Assembly: GCA_035606665.1 (NCBI GenBank)
Contig: DATNEY010000036.1
Location: forward strand, 1-40,232
Direction: 5' to 3'
Source: DASUGC01 sp035606665
GTDB lineage: Bacteria > Acidobacteriota > Vicinamibacteria > Vicinamibacterales > SCN-69-37
Length of the DNA stretch: 40,232 bases
The notes under the pieces were generated by a model. It ran no database searches. It worked only from the letters and a program-made list of their open reading frames with translations, and was not told where the DNA came from. Every line of letters begins with the position of its first letter. The stretch's first letter is position 1. Positions 25,487-33,256 of this stretch are shown piece after piece. The position numbers and the translations under genes were made by a program.

Positions 25487-25691
25487 GGGAGAAAAAGCTG
25501 GACGGGCGTTTCGATGGTGCTGGAGACGCCGGACGCTCGAGAGGTTTTGCAGAACGCTCGTCGGGGAACTCCGAGAACCAGTCGCGCTTTTCCTCAGCAT
25601 CAACGGGCTTCGCCGGTTCCGGGGCGAACTCCGCGAATGCGTCTTCTGTGGCGGCCGGGTCGGTCGGAGGGTTGAGTCGCGTAAACGGGCG
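25455..25691 (-). CDS. Small acidic hypothetical protein (uncertain)
   Basis: From the ATG at 25691 there are 78 residues; an earlier in-frame start at 25790 exists. The sequence is hydrophilic with two similar pieces, AFAEFAPEPAKP and WFSEFPDERSAKP, and ends KRPSSFFSLSENLKDEQS. Codon third positions are moderately GC-rich. It overlaps the end of the PQQ-propeller gene by 32 bp, tail-to-tail. There is no clear ribosome site or promoter. If it is not a gene, 25487-25874 is a 388-bp gap in which I see nothing else but the start region of the VOC gene. Confidence 0.4.
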   Translation of the reverse strand, partial: RPFTRLNPPTDPAATEDAFAEFAPEPAKPVDAEEKRDWFSEFPDERSAKPLERPASPAPSKRPSSFFSLSENLKDEQS

Positions 25692-25874
25692 CATCGCGGT
25701 GCTTGTTGAGCAACGTTCAGGCCAACCCTGCAGTGAGATTTGGGCCAGAAAACACGGTTTTCGGGGGTGCCAAGGCCGGTCGGCGCTCACCGGAGCGTTA
25801 CGGACTTACAAATTCCGCTACGCGCACCCGGACGGAGTAACATGCGCCCATTCTTCTTTCCGTGGAGTCCTCCA

Positions 25875-27044
25875 ATGAGCGAGACGCTGGCCCATCTCTT
25901 CTCTGAATTCGATCGCGGCAGAATTTCACGGCGGCGCCTGCTGCAGGCGCTCGGTGTGGCCGCGGCGATTCGTCCGATCTCTGCATTCGCGCAAGGTCAG
26001 TGCGGCGGCGCGCGCGCCGGCACGCCCGGGTGCGACACCACGCCCGCGAAGCTGCCGTTCGAGCCCACGGGATGGAAGACCGTGCTGCTCGATCACTTCA
26101 CGATGCAGGTCGGCGACTACCAGAAGGAAGCCGTGTACTTCGCCGCGCTCATGAACTGGAAGATCAGAAGCGACGACGGGACGAAGGCGATGCTCGACAT
26201 CGGTAATTGGGGAGGCATCGAGATTCGTGGCGGATATCAACCGCCGGCGCCAGCGAATCCACCTGCGACGCCGCCCGCGAACCCGCCTGCGGGTGCAGGT
26301 GCTGCGGGTGCCGCTGGAGGGGGACGCGGTGCCGGTGGCGGTGGAGGACGCGGACCGCGGATGGCGGTGGTCGATGCCTTCTGTTGGGGCATCGCGCCGT
26401 GGAACGCGAAGACCGTCGAAGCCGAGTTGAAGAAGCGCGGGCTGAATCCCGTCGCGGACAACCGGCCGGGCGGATTCGAAAGTTTCCGGATCAAGGATGC
26501 CGACGGTTTCGATCTGCGCATCAGCAACGGCAACATGAAGAACCGCCGGCAGGGCGCGGCGAACGGCAAGACCAGCGCGCCGTCGCCGTTCGAACCCACC
26601 GCGTGGAAGACGTTGTATCTGGATCACATTTCGTTCGAGACGTCGAACTACAAGGAACAGGCCGCGTTCTATCACGCGCTGCTCGGTTGGGAACTCGGCG
26701 CGGACGAGGGCAGCCAGAACACGATGGTGATCGGCGACATGGGCGGCATCATCGTTCGCCGCGGCGGCGGAGGCGGCGGCCGGGCCACAGCGGCAGGTGA
26801 GGCCGGCGGAGCGCCCGCGGCGCCACCGCCTCGCCGCGCCGGGATGGGTCACATTGCGTTCGGCATCTCACCGTGGGATGCGGATGCCGTGAAGGCCGAG
26901 CTCGACAAGCGCGGGCTCAACGCGCGCGTGGACACCGGCGGCACCGGCGACATCCACACCGCGAAGTACCAGAGCTACCACACGACGACGCCGAACGGCT
27001 TCGACCTGCAGATCAGCAACGTCATCGCCAAGGGCATGGGTTAA
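25875..27044 (+). CDS. Tat-exported protein with two VOC domains
   Basis: The ATG at 25875 has GGAG 7 nt upstream; in-frame ATGs at 25842 and 25740 are alternatives. 389 residues: a Tat signal (GRISRRRLLQALGVAAA), then two homologous glyoxalase/VOC domains. Unit 1 has PFEPTGWKTVLLDHFTMQV...VDAFCWGIAPWNAKTVEAELKKRGL and DADGFDLRISNGN. Unit 2 has PFEPTAWKTLYLDHISFET...GHIAFGISPWDADAVKAELDKRGL and TPNGFDLQISNV. Each unit has a low-complexity insert (Pro/Ala/Gly-rich in the first, Gly/Ala/Pro in the second) at the same place. Metal-ligand candidates are the LDH His residues and GHIAF. Activity is not known; VOC proteins include lyases, dioxygenases and binding proteins. Confidence 0.83.
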   Translation: MSETLAHLFSEFDRGRISRRRLLQALGVAAAIRPISAFAQGQCGGARAGTPGCDTTPAKLPFEPTGWKTVLLDHFTMQVGDYQKEAVYFAALMNWKIRSDDGTKAMLDIGNWGGIEIRGGYQPPAPANPPATPPANPPAGAGAAGAAGGGRGAGGGGGRGPRMAVVDAFCWGIAPWNAKTVEAELKKRGLNPVADNRPGGFESFRIKDADGFDLRISNGNMKNRRQGAANGKTSAPSPFEPTAWKTLYLDHISFETSNYKEQAAFYHALLGWELGADEGSQNTMVIGDMGGIIVRRGGGGGGRATAAGEAGGAPAAPPPRRAGMGHIAFGISPWDADAVKAELDKRGLNARVDTGGTGDIHTAKYQSYHTTTPNGFDLQISNVIAKGMG

Positions 27045-27057
27045 GGACCTCTCGAGG

Positions 27058-29937
27058 TCATTCGTTCCTGAGCGTCAGGATCGGATCCACTCTGGTCGCG
27101 CGGCGCGCCGGCAGATAACAGGCCACGAGCGTCGTCGCGGTCAGCACCAGTGCGGTGCCAGCGAACGTCACCGGATCTGTCGCGGGCATGCTGATGAGCA
27201 GGCGGTCTATCACGGGCGCCAGCAGATACGCGCCAAGGAAGCCCATCGCGAGGCCGATCCCCGTGAGTGCCAGGCCCTGCCGCACGACGAGCGCGCGGAC
27301 GTCTCCCGCAGGTGCACCGAGCGCCACGCGAATTCCGATCTCGCGCGTGCGGAGCGTGACGGCGTACGCCATCACGCCGTACAGCCCCAGCATCGCCATC
27401 GCGAGCGCCGCGAGGCCGAGCGCGCTCGAAAACTCGGCCGTCAGCCGCATCGCGCCCAGTTGCGGATCGTCATGATCGCCCGCCAATCTGACATCGAACA
27501 TGGGCGCCAGTGGATCGAGCTGCTGCGCGAGAGTGCGTGCGCCGTCGGCGACGGCGCGGACGTCGGCCGCTGATGCGGCCTGCAGGACGAGCGTCATGGC
27601 CCATGCGGAACCACGTTGATAGGCCGGTACGGTCAGAGTGCGCGTCGGTGTTCCCTCCCCGAACCGATCCCGGGTGATGCCGACAACCTGGAGGAGTTGG
27701 GTCCCCCCGTCGCGTGTCAGGACCACTCGCTTGCCGAGCGCCCGTTGCTCATCGCCAAAGAGGCGACGCGCTTCTGTCTGATTGATGATCGCCACGGCGC
27801 CGGACTTGTCGTTGTCACTGTCCTCGAAGTCCCGGCCAGCGAAAAGCGGAATCCCCATCGTGCGGAAGTACCGCGGCCCGACGATGACGGTGTCCACTTC
27901 GAGTTTTGACTCGCGGGTCTCGGGAGCGCCTTCAACAGTGAGCCATGCACTCTGGTTACCGACGGCCTCGCCGAATGGCGGCGCGTTGATAATTGACGCG
28001 CCCTCAACGCCGGGGATCGCTCGCGCGCGTGTGACCAGGTCGCGATAGAACGCGTCGATTCGCGCTTCTGAGTACTGCAACGATCCCAGGTCGAATCGCA
28101 TGGAGACGACGCGCTCGGTGCTGAAGCCCGGACCCAGCGACGTCCGCGCAGCCTGGAGGCTGCGGATGAAGAGTCCAGCGCCGACGAGCACGACGACGGA
28201 CAAGGACAGTTGTCCCACGACTAAAGCATTACGGAGGGTGAGACGACGGGCGCCGCTCGTGCTGCCGCTGTCGCCGGGTTTGAGCGCAGGAATCAGGTTG
28301 ATGCGCGTGGACTGCCACGCCGGCGCCGTACCGAACACGAGGCCGGTCAGGAGCGACAGACCGAGGGCCCAGCCAAGCACGCGAAGATCCGGAGTGAAGT
28401 CGAGATTGATGCCGGGAATCTGGCCAAGCGGAAGCACGCGGCTGAGGGCCTGCGAAGTCCAGAACGTGAGCGCGATAGCGATGCCGCCGCCCACAAGAGC
28501 GATCAGCCCGCTCTCCGTCAGGAGCTGCCGCGCAACGCGCCATCGGCCCGCGCCGAGCGACAGCCGGATGGCCAGCTCGCGCTTGCGCGCGTTCGCGCGC
28601 GTGAGCAGCAGATTGGCCACGTTGCCGCACGCGACGAGCCAGACCAGGATCGATCCGCCGAGTGCCATGAGCGAGATCAGCCGTACTTGACTCGAGTGGT
28701 CCTTGTGCCGCGATTCGACTTCGGGTTCGAGCGTGAAATGGGGTTTCTCATCTGAGTACGAGGCCTGCGCCAGATGGCCGGCCACCGCATTGAGCTGCGC
28801 TTCTGCAGCCTCACGGCTCGCGCCGCCGGGAAGGCGGCCGAAGATTCCGAACGTGCCCCAGTCCCGCACCGGACCGCAGTTCTCTCCGGGGATCTTCCAG
28901 TTTTCCATTTCGGCAGGCGTTGGTGCTTTATCCGTTGGGCGCAGCGTTCCCGTCATCGATCGATAGGGCTTCGAGGGGTCAGTAGGCGTGCAGAACATCA
29001 CGTAGTTCCGCAGGCCGGGGTTGTACCAGTCCGCTTGTTTGCCGAGCTGTCCCTGCATCATGAGCGGCGCCCAGAACGCCGTCACTCTGCCGAAGTTCGT
29101 GCCGGTAAAGGACGCCGGCACGATGCCGATCACATTGAATGGGTTGCCGTTGAGCTTGATGAGCCGGCCCACGATGTTCGGGTCGGCGTCGAGCTGGTTT
29201 TTCCAGAACGCTTCGCCGATGACTGCAACCGGATGTGCATTCGGCGTGCGGTCGTCATCGTCGTTGAACAACCGGCCCTGAAGGGCGCGCACGCCGAGCA
29301 GCGTGAAGTAATTGCCGCTGACGACCTCGCCCCGAAGCCTGCCCGCGTACGAGAGGCTGCTCGCCTCGGACGCCGGCACGTTCACCGGTTTCGTCACCGT
29401 CCAGGTCGCCAGCAACCCATCGAACATTGTCCTGGCTTCCCGCAGGCGCTTGTACGCCTGGTAGCTGTGTTTGGCGGTGAATGGGTCGTCCATATCCCCA
29501 CCCCGTTCGTCGCCGTTGAAAATCTGATGGACCTCTGCCGGCCTTTCGATCGCCAGCGGCCGGAACAGCACGGCGTTCACGGCGCTGAAGACGGTGGTGT
29601 TCACGAGAATACCGACCGCCAGCGTTAGCACGGCGACGAGCGTGAAGCCCAGATTTCGGCGGAGCATCCGCACGCCGTACACAAGATCCTGTCCGAAGCT
29701 GCCGAACGGACGGAAGCGACGCCGCTCGCGATGGGCTTCGATCGTCTGCGTTACGCCTCCGAATTGCGCTAAGGCCAGGCGGTGCGCCTCCGCCGCCGGC
29801 AGCCCCCTCCGAATGTTTTCCTCCGTCGCTTCCTCGAGATGCGCGTCAATCTCCGCTCTGAGATCGGCGTCGCGCTTCCTGCTGCCGAGCGATCCGAGCA
29901 GCCGCGCGAAGATCGTCCGCAGCGCGCTCATGATCAT
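27058..29937 (-). CDS. ADOP-family permease with N-terminal PadR-associated segment
   Basis: 959 residues. The first about 75 residues are a soluble helical segment (LRAEIDAHLEEATEENIRRGLPAAEAHRLALAQFGG) typical of ADOP permeases paired with PadR genes. QDLVYGVRMLRRNLGFTLVAVLTLAVGILVNTTVFSAVNAVLFRPL is the ADOP opening. Two periplasmic domains and two FtsX bundles follow (SILVWLVACGNVANLLLTRANARKRELAIRLSLGAGR, then AMAMLGLYGVMAYAVTLRTREIGIRVALGAP and RRATRVDPILTLRNE). No ATPase gene is adjacent. It overlaps the PadR gene by 4 nt, so both are one transcript. Compared with 12080-14509, the core is similar but the N-terminal segment is extra. Confidence 0.92.
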   Translation of the reverse strand: MIMSALRTIFARLLGSLGSRKRDADLRAEIDAHLEEATEENIRRGLPAAEAHRLALAQFGGVTQTIEAHRERRRFRPFGSFGQDLVYGVRMLRRNLGFTLVAVLTLAVGILVNTTVFSAVNAVLFRPLAIERPAEVHQIFNGDERGGDMDDPFTAKHSYQAYKRLREARTMFDGLLATWTVTKPVNVPASEASSLSYAGRLRGEVVSGNYFTLLGVRALQGRLFNDDDDRTPNAHPVAVIGEAFWKNQLDADPNIVGRLIKLNGNPFNVIGIVPASFTGTNFGRVTAFWAPLMMQGQLGKQADWYNPGLRNYVMFCTPTDPSKPYRSMTGTLRPTDKAPTPAEMENWKIPGENCGPVRDWGTFGIFGRLPGGASREAAEAQLNAVAGHLAQASYSDEKPHFTLEPEVESRHKDHSSQVRLISLMALGGSILVWLVACGNVANLLLTRANARKRELAIRLSLGAGRWRVARQLLTESGLIALVGGGIAIALTFWTSQALSRVLPLGQIPGINLDFTPDLRVLGWALGLSLLTGLVFGTAPAWQSTRINLIPALKPGDSGSTSGARRLTLRNALVVGQLSLSVVVLVGAGLFIRSLQAARTSLGPGFSTERVVSMRFDLGSLQYSEARIDAFYRDLVTRARAIPGVEGASIINAPPFGEAVGNQSAWLTVEGAPETRESKLEVDTVIVGPRYFRTMGIPLFAGRDFEDSDNDKSGAVAIINQTEARRLFGDEQRALGKRVVLTRDGGTQLLQVVGITRDRFGEGTPTRTLTVPAYQRGSAWAMTLVLQAASAADVRAVADGARTLAQQLDPLAPMFDVRLAGDHDDPQLGAMRLTAEFSSALGLAALAMAMLGLYGVMAYAVTLRTREIGIRVALGAPAGDVRALVVRQGLALTGIGLAMGFLGAYLLAPVIDRLLISMPATDPVTFAGTALVLTATTLVACYLPARRATRVDPILTLRNE

Positions 29938-30275
29938 TCGCTCTCGATCTTGAAGAATCGCGCGACGATGCCGGTCGCGTGCTGCCAGGCAGCCTCATCA
30001 GCGGTGAGGCGTTTCCGTCCGGACCTGGTGAGCGCGTAGATCTTCACCTTGCGGCCGCTCTCCGACTCACCCCACGTCGAGGAGATCCAGCCCGCCTGCT
30101 CCAGCTTGAGCAGGGCCGGATACATCGTTCCCTGATTCAACGCGAGGTGATCGCCGCTGATCTGCTCGATTCGTCTGGCGATGCGGTACCCATGCAGCGG
30201 GCCGAGGGCTTCGAGTGTCTTGAGAATGATGAGGCCGAGGCTCCCGTAAAGCACGTCGGTGCGTTTGTCTGACAT
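29934..30275 (-). CDS. PadR-family transcription regulator
   Basis: 113 residues, the short PadR type. Winged helix: LYGSLGLIILKTLEALGPLHGYRIARRIEQISGDHLALNQGTMYPALLKLEQAGWISSTWG, with the family strings HGY-x-I-A and L-x-x-G-T-x-Y-P-A-L-x-L-E. The C-terminal helix for dimerisation (RKRLTADEAAWQHATGIVARFF) is short. It is coupled to the ADOP permease. The start lies inside an ATGT/ACAT inverted repeat, so autoregulation of the operon is likely. Confidence 0.94.
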   Translation of the reverse strand: MSDKRTDVLYGSLGLIILKTLEALGPLHGYRIARRIEQISGDHLALNQGTMYPALLKLEQAGWISSTWGESESGRKVKIYALTRSGRKRLTADEAAWQHATGIVARFFKIESE

Positions 30276-30312
30276 ATGTTGGCAGGGTACATATGCAGCA
30301 GTGGGCTGTCAA
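30273..30312 (-). promoter_or_regulatory. PadR promoter with inverted-repeat operator
   Basis: Minus strand TTGACA (30312-30307), 17 bp, TACCCT (30289-30284), then 8 nt to the ATG at 30275. CATATGT (30273-30279) and ACATATG (30289-30295) form a perfect 7-9-7 inverted repeat that touches the -10 and the start codon. The inner ATGT...ACAT halves match the known PadR operator pattern, here with 9 bp between. There is no Shine-Dalgarno sequence, so the mRNA may be leaderless. Confidence 0.7.
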
Positions 30313-30332
30313 ACAGATTCGAGCCGAGCAGC

Positions 30333-30580
30333 GTGTCGGGGGGTCCGCGGGGACGAAGCGCCGAGCAGAAGCGCACGAAGCGAAGCGAGTGCGCCCACGC
30401 GAACGGAGTGGGGTTTTGGGGCCCCCACGAGTGAGCGTGTAGGGGGGTCCGCGGGGGCGAAGCCTCGAGCTAGAAGGGCACGCAGCGAAGCGAGTGCCCC
30501 ACGCGAACGGAGTGGGGTTTTGGGGCCCCCACGAGTGAGCGTGTAGGGGGGTCCGCGGGGGCGAAGCCCCCCGGCCTAAG
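30333..30580 (+). repeat. 104-bp tandem repeat array, copy C of the dispersed family
   Basis: GTGT[A/C]GGGGGGTCCGCGGGG begins at 30333, 30437 and 30541: two full 104-bp units and a 40-bp partial third. Each unit holds GCGAAGCGAGTG, CACGCGAACGGAGTGGGGTT, TTGGGGCCCCCACGAGTGAG and a GGGGGC-gaa-GCC hairpin. The array fills most of the 331-bp divergent gap between PadR and vapB and points at vapB. It codes for nothing convincing. The layout matches copies A and B. Confidence 0.85.
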
Positions 30581-30590
30581 AATGATGACG

Positions 30591-30599
30591 TGCTATGAT
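30591..30599 (+). promoter_or_regulatory. Extended -10 promoter of vapBC
   Basis: TGcTATGAT is an extended -10 ending 7 nt before the ATG at 30607. No -35 is seen and no ribosome site follows. A leaderless antitoxin mRNA is suggested. Confidence 0.6.
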
Positions 30600-30606
30600 G
30601 ACGCCC

Positions 30607-30873
30607 ATGCGCACCATCATCGAACTCCCGCCGGTACAGCTCGATGCCCTGGATGCGCTATGTCGCCGCGAGAACATCTCTCGAGCCGAGGCGATCCGCC
30701 AGGCCGTCGCCGCGCACGTCGGCCGGGCGAGCGCCGCCGCGCGCGGGTCGGCGTTCGGCCTGTGGCGCGACCGCGGCATCAACGCGCTCGCATACGAACG
30801 CGGCCTGCGCGCCGAATGGGAGCCCACGGCACGAGCGCCGCGATCGCGCGGCCGTTCGAAACCCGCTCGATGA
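30607..30873 (+). CDS. vapB: Ribbon-helix-helix antitoxin (VapB-like)
   Basis: 88 residues from the ATG at 30607 (an in-frame ATG 4 codons earlier overlaps the -10 box). Residues 1-45 are a ribbon-helix-helix: RTIIELPPVQLDALDALCRRENISRAEAIRQAVAAHV. The basic, disordered C-terminus (GLRAEWEPTARAPRSRGRSKPAR) would wrap the toxin. It binds its own promoter in known systems. It overlaps the PIN toxin gene by 4 nt (ATGA). Confidence 0.88.
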   Translation: MRTIIELPPVQLDALDALCRRENISRAEAIRQAVAAHVGRASAAARGSAFGLWRDRGINALAYERGLRAEWEPTARAPRSRGRSKPAR

Positions 30874-31229
30874 AGGCCCTCTTCGACACGAACATCCTGA
30901 TCGACTATCTGAACGGCGTCGCGGCAGCCGAAAGCCTCATCGACAAGACACGGCATCGCCTCGTCAGCGTTGTCACATGGATGGAAGTGCTGGCTGGCGC
31001 GAGAACGTCCGACGAAGAGGACGTGATCGAAATGTTCCTTCGGGATTTCAGGCTGGTGGAGATCTCCCGCCCCATCGCGCGAGCCGCGGTGGCGCTGCGC
31101 AAGACCCGGCGCCTCCGCCTTCCGGACGCAATCATCCTCGCGACCTCACAGCATGAGTCGGCGCTGCTGGTGACGAGAAACACAAAGGACTTCCCGTCCG
31201 GTGATCCGGGCGTGCACGTCCCGTACTAG
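30870..31229 (+). CDS. vapC: PIN-domain ribonuclease toxin (VapC)
   Basis: 119 residues, the full family length. Acidic PIN-site residues are all in place: D6 (FDTNILIDYL), E39 (TWMEVLAGA), D86 (RLRLPDAIILATS) and D107 (VTRNTKDF). Related VapC enzymes cut tRNA or rRNA; the target here is unknown. It is co-transcribed and coupled with the antitoxin and directly downstream of the repeat array. The toxin appears intact. Confidence 0.92.
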   Translation: MKALFDTNILIDYLNGVAAAESLIDKTRHRLVSVVTWMEVLAGARTSDEEDVIEMFLRDFRLVEISRPIARAAVALRKTRRLRLPDAIILATSQHESALLVTRNTKDFPSGDPGVHVPY

Positions 31230-31264
31230 CTGGCGGCGCCATCCACCGATCGATTTAGCAAACG

Positions 31265-31295
31265 ACTTTACAATATAAAGTACTCTGTGTAGACT
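31265..31295 (+). promoter_or_regulatory. ispH-like promoter with palindrome
   Basis: TTTACA (31267-31272), 17 bp, TAGACT (31290-31295), then 7 nt to the ATG at 31303. ACTTTA-caata-TAAAGT (31265-31281) is a perfect 6-5-6 inverted repeat over the -35, a possible operator. There is no Shine-Dalgarno sequence. This AT-rich patch stands out from its surroundings. Confidence 0.65.
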
Positions 31296-31302
31296 CAAGA
31301 CC

Positions 31303-32175
31303 ATGCGCATCCTCCGCGCGGTGCACCTGGGCATGTGTTTCGGCGTTCGCGATGCCATCGCCCTCGCGCTCGAGCACGCGGACGCCGGCCCGCTGACGAT
31401 CCTCGGCGACCTCGTCCATAACCCCACCGTCCTCGGCACTCTCGAAGCCAGGGGCATTGCGGTCGCGCAGGACATCGCGCACGTCACGACGCCGACCGTG
31501 ATGGTGACGGCACACGGTACGTCCGAACGCACGCTCGCCCGAACACGCGCGTTGGGGCTCGCCGTGGTCGAGGCCACCTGCCCGCTCGTCCGCGTCGCGC
31601 ACCGCGCGGTCGCAGCCCTTGCGCGCGACGGCTACTACGTCGTCATCGTCGGACAACGCGACCACGTGGAGGTGCGCGGCCTCACCGGCGATCTGGATGA
31701 CGCTGATTTCAGTGTCGTGCTCGAGGACGCCGACGTGCTCGCACTCGAAGAGCATCCGCGAATCGGCGTGGCGTCCCAGACGACGCAGGCCGTCGAGAAG
31801 GTGCGGCGCCTGGTCGACCTGATCCGGCGGCGCTTCCCACGGTCGGAGGTGCGAGTCATCGATACGGTCTGCAAGCCCACCAAGGAACGGCAGTCCGCGG
31901 CGGTCGAGATGGCGCAGCAGGCCGATGTCGTCATCGTGGTGGGCGGCCGGTCGAGCAACAACACCCGCGAGCTGGTAAAGACGTGTGGGCGCTACTGCGC
32001 CCGCGTGCATCACGTGCAGACCGATGCGGACCTGCGCCCCGAATGGCTCGATGGGGCACACGTCGTCGGCCTGACGGCCGGTACGTCCACACCGGACGAC
32101 GTCATCGACCGTGTCGAGGCGCGCATTCGCGAAGTCGAGAGCAAGCGAGAAGTTGAGCATGCCTGCCAACCGTAG
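31303..32175 (+). CDS. ispH: 4-hydroxy-3-methylbut-2-enyl diphosphate reductase homologue (IspH/LytB)
   Basis: 290 residues. The three Fe-S cysteines are C12 (HLGMCFGVRDA), C93 (EATCPLV) and C190 (DTVCKPTKERQ). Substrate-site residues are also kept: H39 (VHN), H71 (AHGTS), H121 and E123 (DHVEVRG), T160/T161 (QTT) and GGRSSNNTREL. IspH makes IPP and DMAPP in the last step of the MEP pathway. The first motif differs from the usual R-G-F-C-A-G-V, so this could be a divergent paralogue rather than the housekeeping enzyme. It shares its last 17 bp with the next gene. Confidence 0.87.
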   Translation: MRILRAVHLGMCFGVRDAIALALEHADAGPLTILGDLVHNPTVLGTLEARGIAVAQDIAHVTTPTVMVTAHGTSERTLARTRALGLAVVEATCPLVRVAHRAVAALARDGYYVVIVGQRDHVEVRGLTGDLDDADFSVVLEDADVLALEEHPRIGVASQTTQAVEKVRRLVDLIRRRFPRSEVRVIDTVCKPTKERQSAAVEMAQQADVVIVVGGRSSNNTRELVKTCGRYCARVHHVQTDADLRPEWLDGAHVVGLTAGTSTPDDVIDRVEARIREVESKREVEHACQP

Positions 32176-32905
32176 CTGCGAGCAGAGCGAGCGCCTAGCG
32201 AAGGTTGGTCAATTCCCGGAGCGAACGCGCTGGACGATCGTCGTCGCCTTCGCGATTGCGATGGCTTTCGTGGAAGCGGCGAGCGTGCTTTACATCCGTG
32301 CGCTCGTGGATCGGATCGAGCCTTACCAGGCGAACCCGCTGCCGATCAACGGATCGATCGGTAACGTCGAGTTGTGGCGCGAGGCGGCTACGCTGGTCAT
32401 GCTTGGCACGGTCGGGCTGCTCGCGGGCCGTACGTGGCGGCGCCGCGCCGGTTACGCTGCGGTTGCGTTCGGCGTCTGGGACATCTTCTATTACGTCTTC
32501 CTTCGTCTCATTTCGGGCTGGCCAAAGACGCTGTTTGATTGGGACGTTCTTTTCCTGCTGCCGCTGCCGTGGTGGGGACCGGTGCTCGCGCCAGTCAGCA
32601 TCGCGCTGGTGATGATCCTGTGGGGGACGCTCGAAACGCAGTCGGATGACCATCCGGCCGAGGCCAGGTGGGCATGGGCGCTTGCCCCCGTCGGGATCGT
32701 TCTGGCGCTCGCCGTCTTCATGATCGACGCATGGCGGGCGCTGCCCGACGGCCGTGATGCGGTTCTGCAGGTGCTGCCGACGACCTTCAACTGGCCGCTG
32801 TTCTGGGTGGCCTTGTTACTGATGGCGTCACCCGCACTTCATCACCTGGCCTTCGTTCGGACTCACCCTCGAACACAGAGCTCAAAGTCATCGTCTCTCC
32901 CCTGA
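32159..32905 (+). CDS. Six-helix membrane protein, unknown
   Basis: The ATG at 32159 gives 248 residues and overlaps the ispH end by 17 bp. Six hydrophobic segments: TIVVAFAIAMAFVEAASVLYI, EAATLVMLGTVGLLAG, GYAAVAFGVWDIFYYVFLRL, PLPWWGPVLAPVSIALVMIL, WALAPVGIVLALAVFMIDAW and WPLFWVALLLMASPAL. No family is recognised. Tight coupling to ispH may mean a membrane or isoprenoid link, but this is position only. Convergent with the small gene at 32920. Confidence 0.72.
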   Translation: MPANRSCEQSERLAKVGQFPERTRWTIVVAFAIAMAFVEAASVLYIRALVDRIEPYQANPLPINGSIGNVELWREAATLVMLGTVGLLAGRTWRRRAGYAAVAFGVWDIFYYVFLRLISGWPKTLFDWDVLFLLPLPWWGPVLAPVSIALVMILWGTLETQSDDHPAEARWAWALAPVGIVLALAVFMIDAWRALPDGRDAVLQVLPTTFNWPLFWVALLLMASPALHHLAFVRTHPRTQSSKSSSLP

Positions 32906-32919
32906 CCGCGCCCGTGTAG

Positions 32920-33165
32920 CTAGGTCTCCCGGCGGCGCGTTGAGGCGAGTGCATACACTCCAATGCCAATCCAGATGAGGTTGACGACCGCCGACGGGAT
33001 TGCACCGTTCCAGCTGCTATTGATGACCAGCCCGACCGCGCCGGTGATGTTCAGAAGCTGATAGGTCCACGACCGCGACGAAACACGCTCAGTCGACACC
33101 AGCCCGTAGGCAGTAAGGACGGCCAGGGCGCCAAGCCAGCCAACGACCTCTATGAGAGCAGACAT
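32920..33165 (-). CDS. Small membrane protein, CBU_0592-like
   Basis: 81 residues with three hydrophobic helices: IEVVGWLGALAVLTAYGLVS, YQLLNITGAVGLVINSSWN and PSAVVNLIWIGIGVYALAS. The order G-W-x-G-A...A-Y...Q-L-L-N-x-x-G-A and N-x-I-W fits the small CBU_0592-like family of unknown function. A TATATA-rich stretch (33176-33183) lies 10-17 nt before the ATG. Divergent from the sigma factor gene at 33257. Confidence 0.75.
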   Translation of the reverse strand: MSALIEVVGWLGALAVLTAYGLVSTERVSSRSWTYQLLNITGAVGLVINSSWNGAIPSAVVNLIWIGIGVYALASTRRRET

Positions 33166-33256
33166 AGTGATCGCAGATATATACGAAGGTCGTGCACTGC
33201 GGCAGAACCCGCGTTGCGGTGGAGGCGGCTGAGCCCGTCAGAACCATAATGTCCAT

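Noticed and set aside
30259..30546. 95-residue frame through the tandem array
   Set aside because: It only translates the repeat and covers the PadR promoter.
30333..30580. CRISPR array
   Set aside because: The 104-bp units are repeated throughout, with no unique spacers and no cas genes; this is a tandem repeat.
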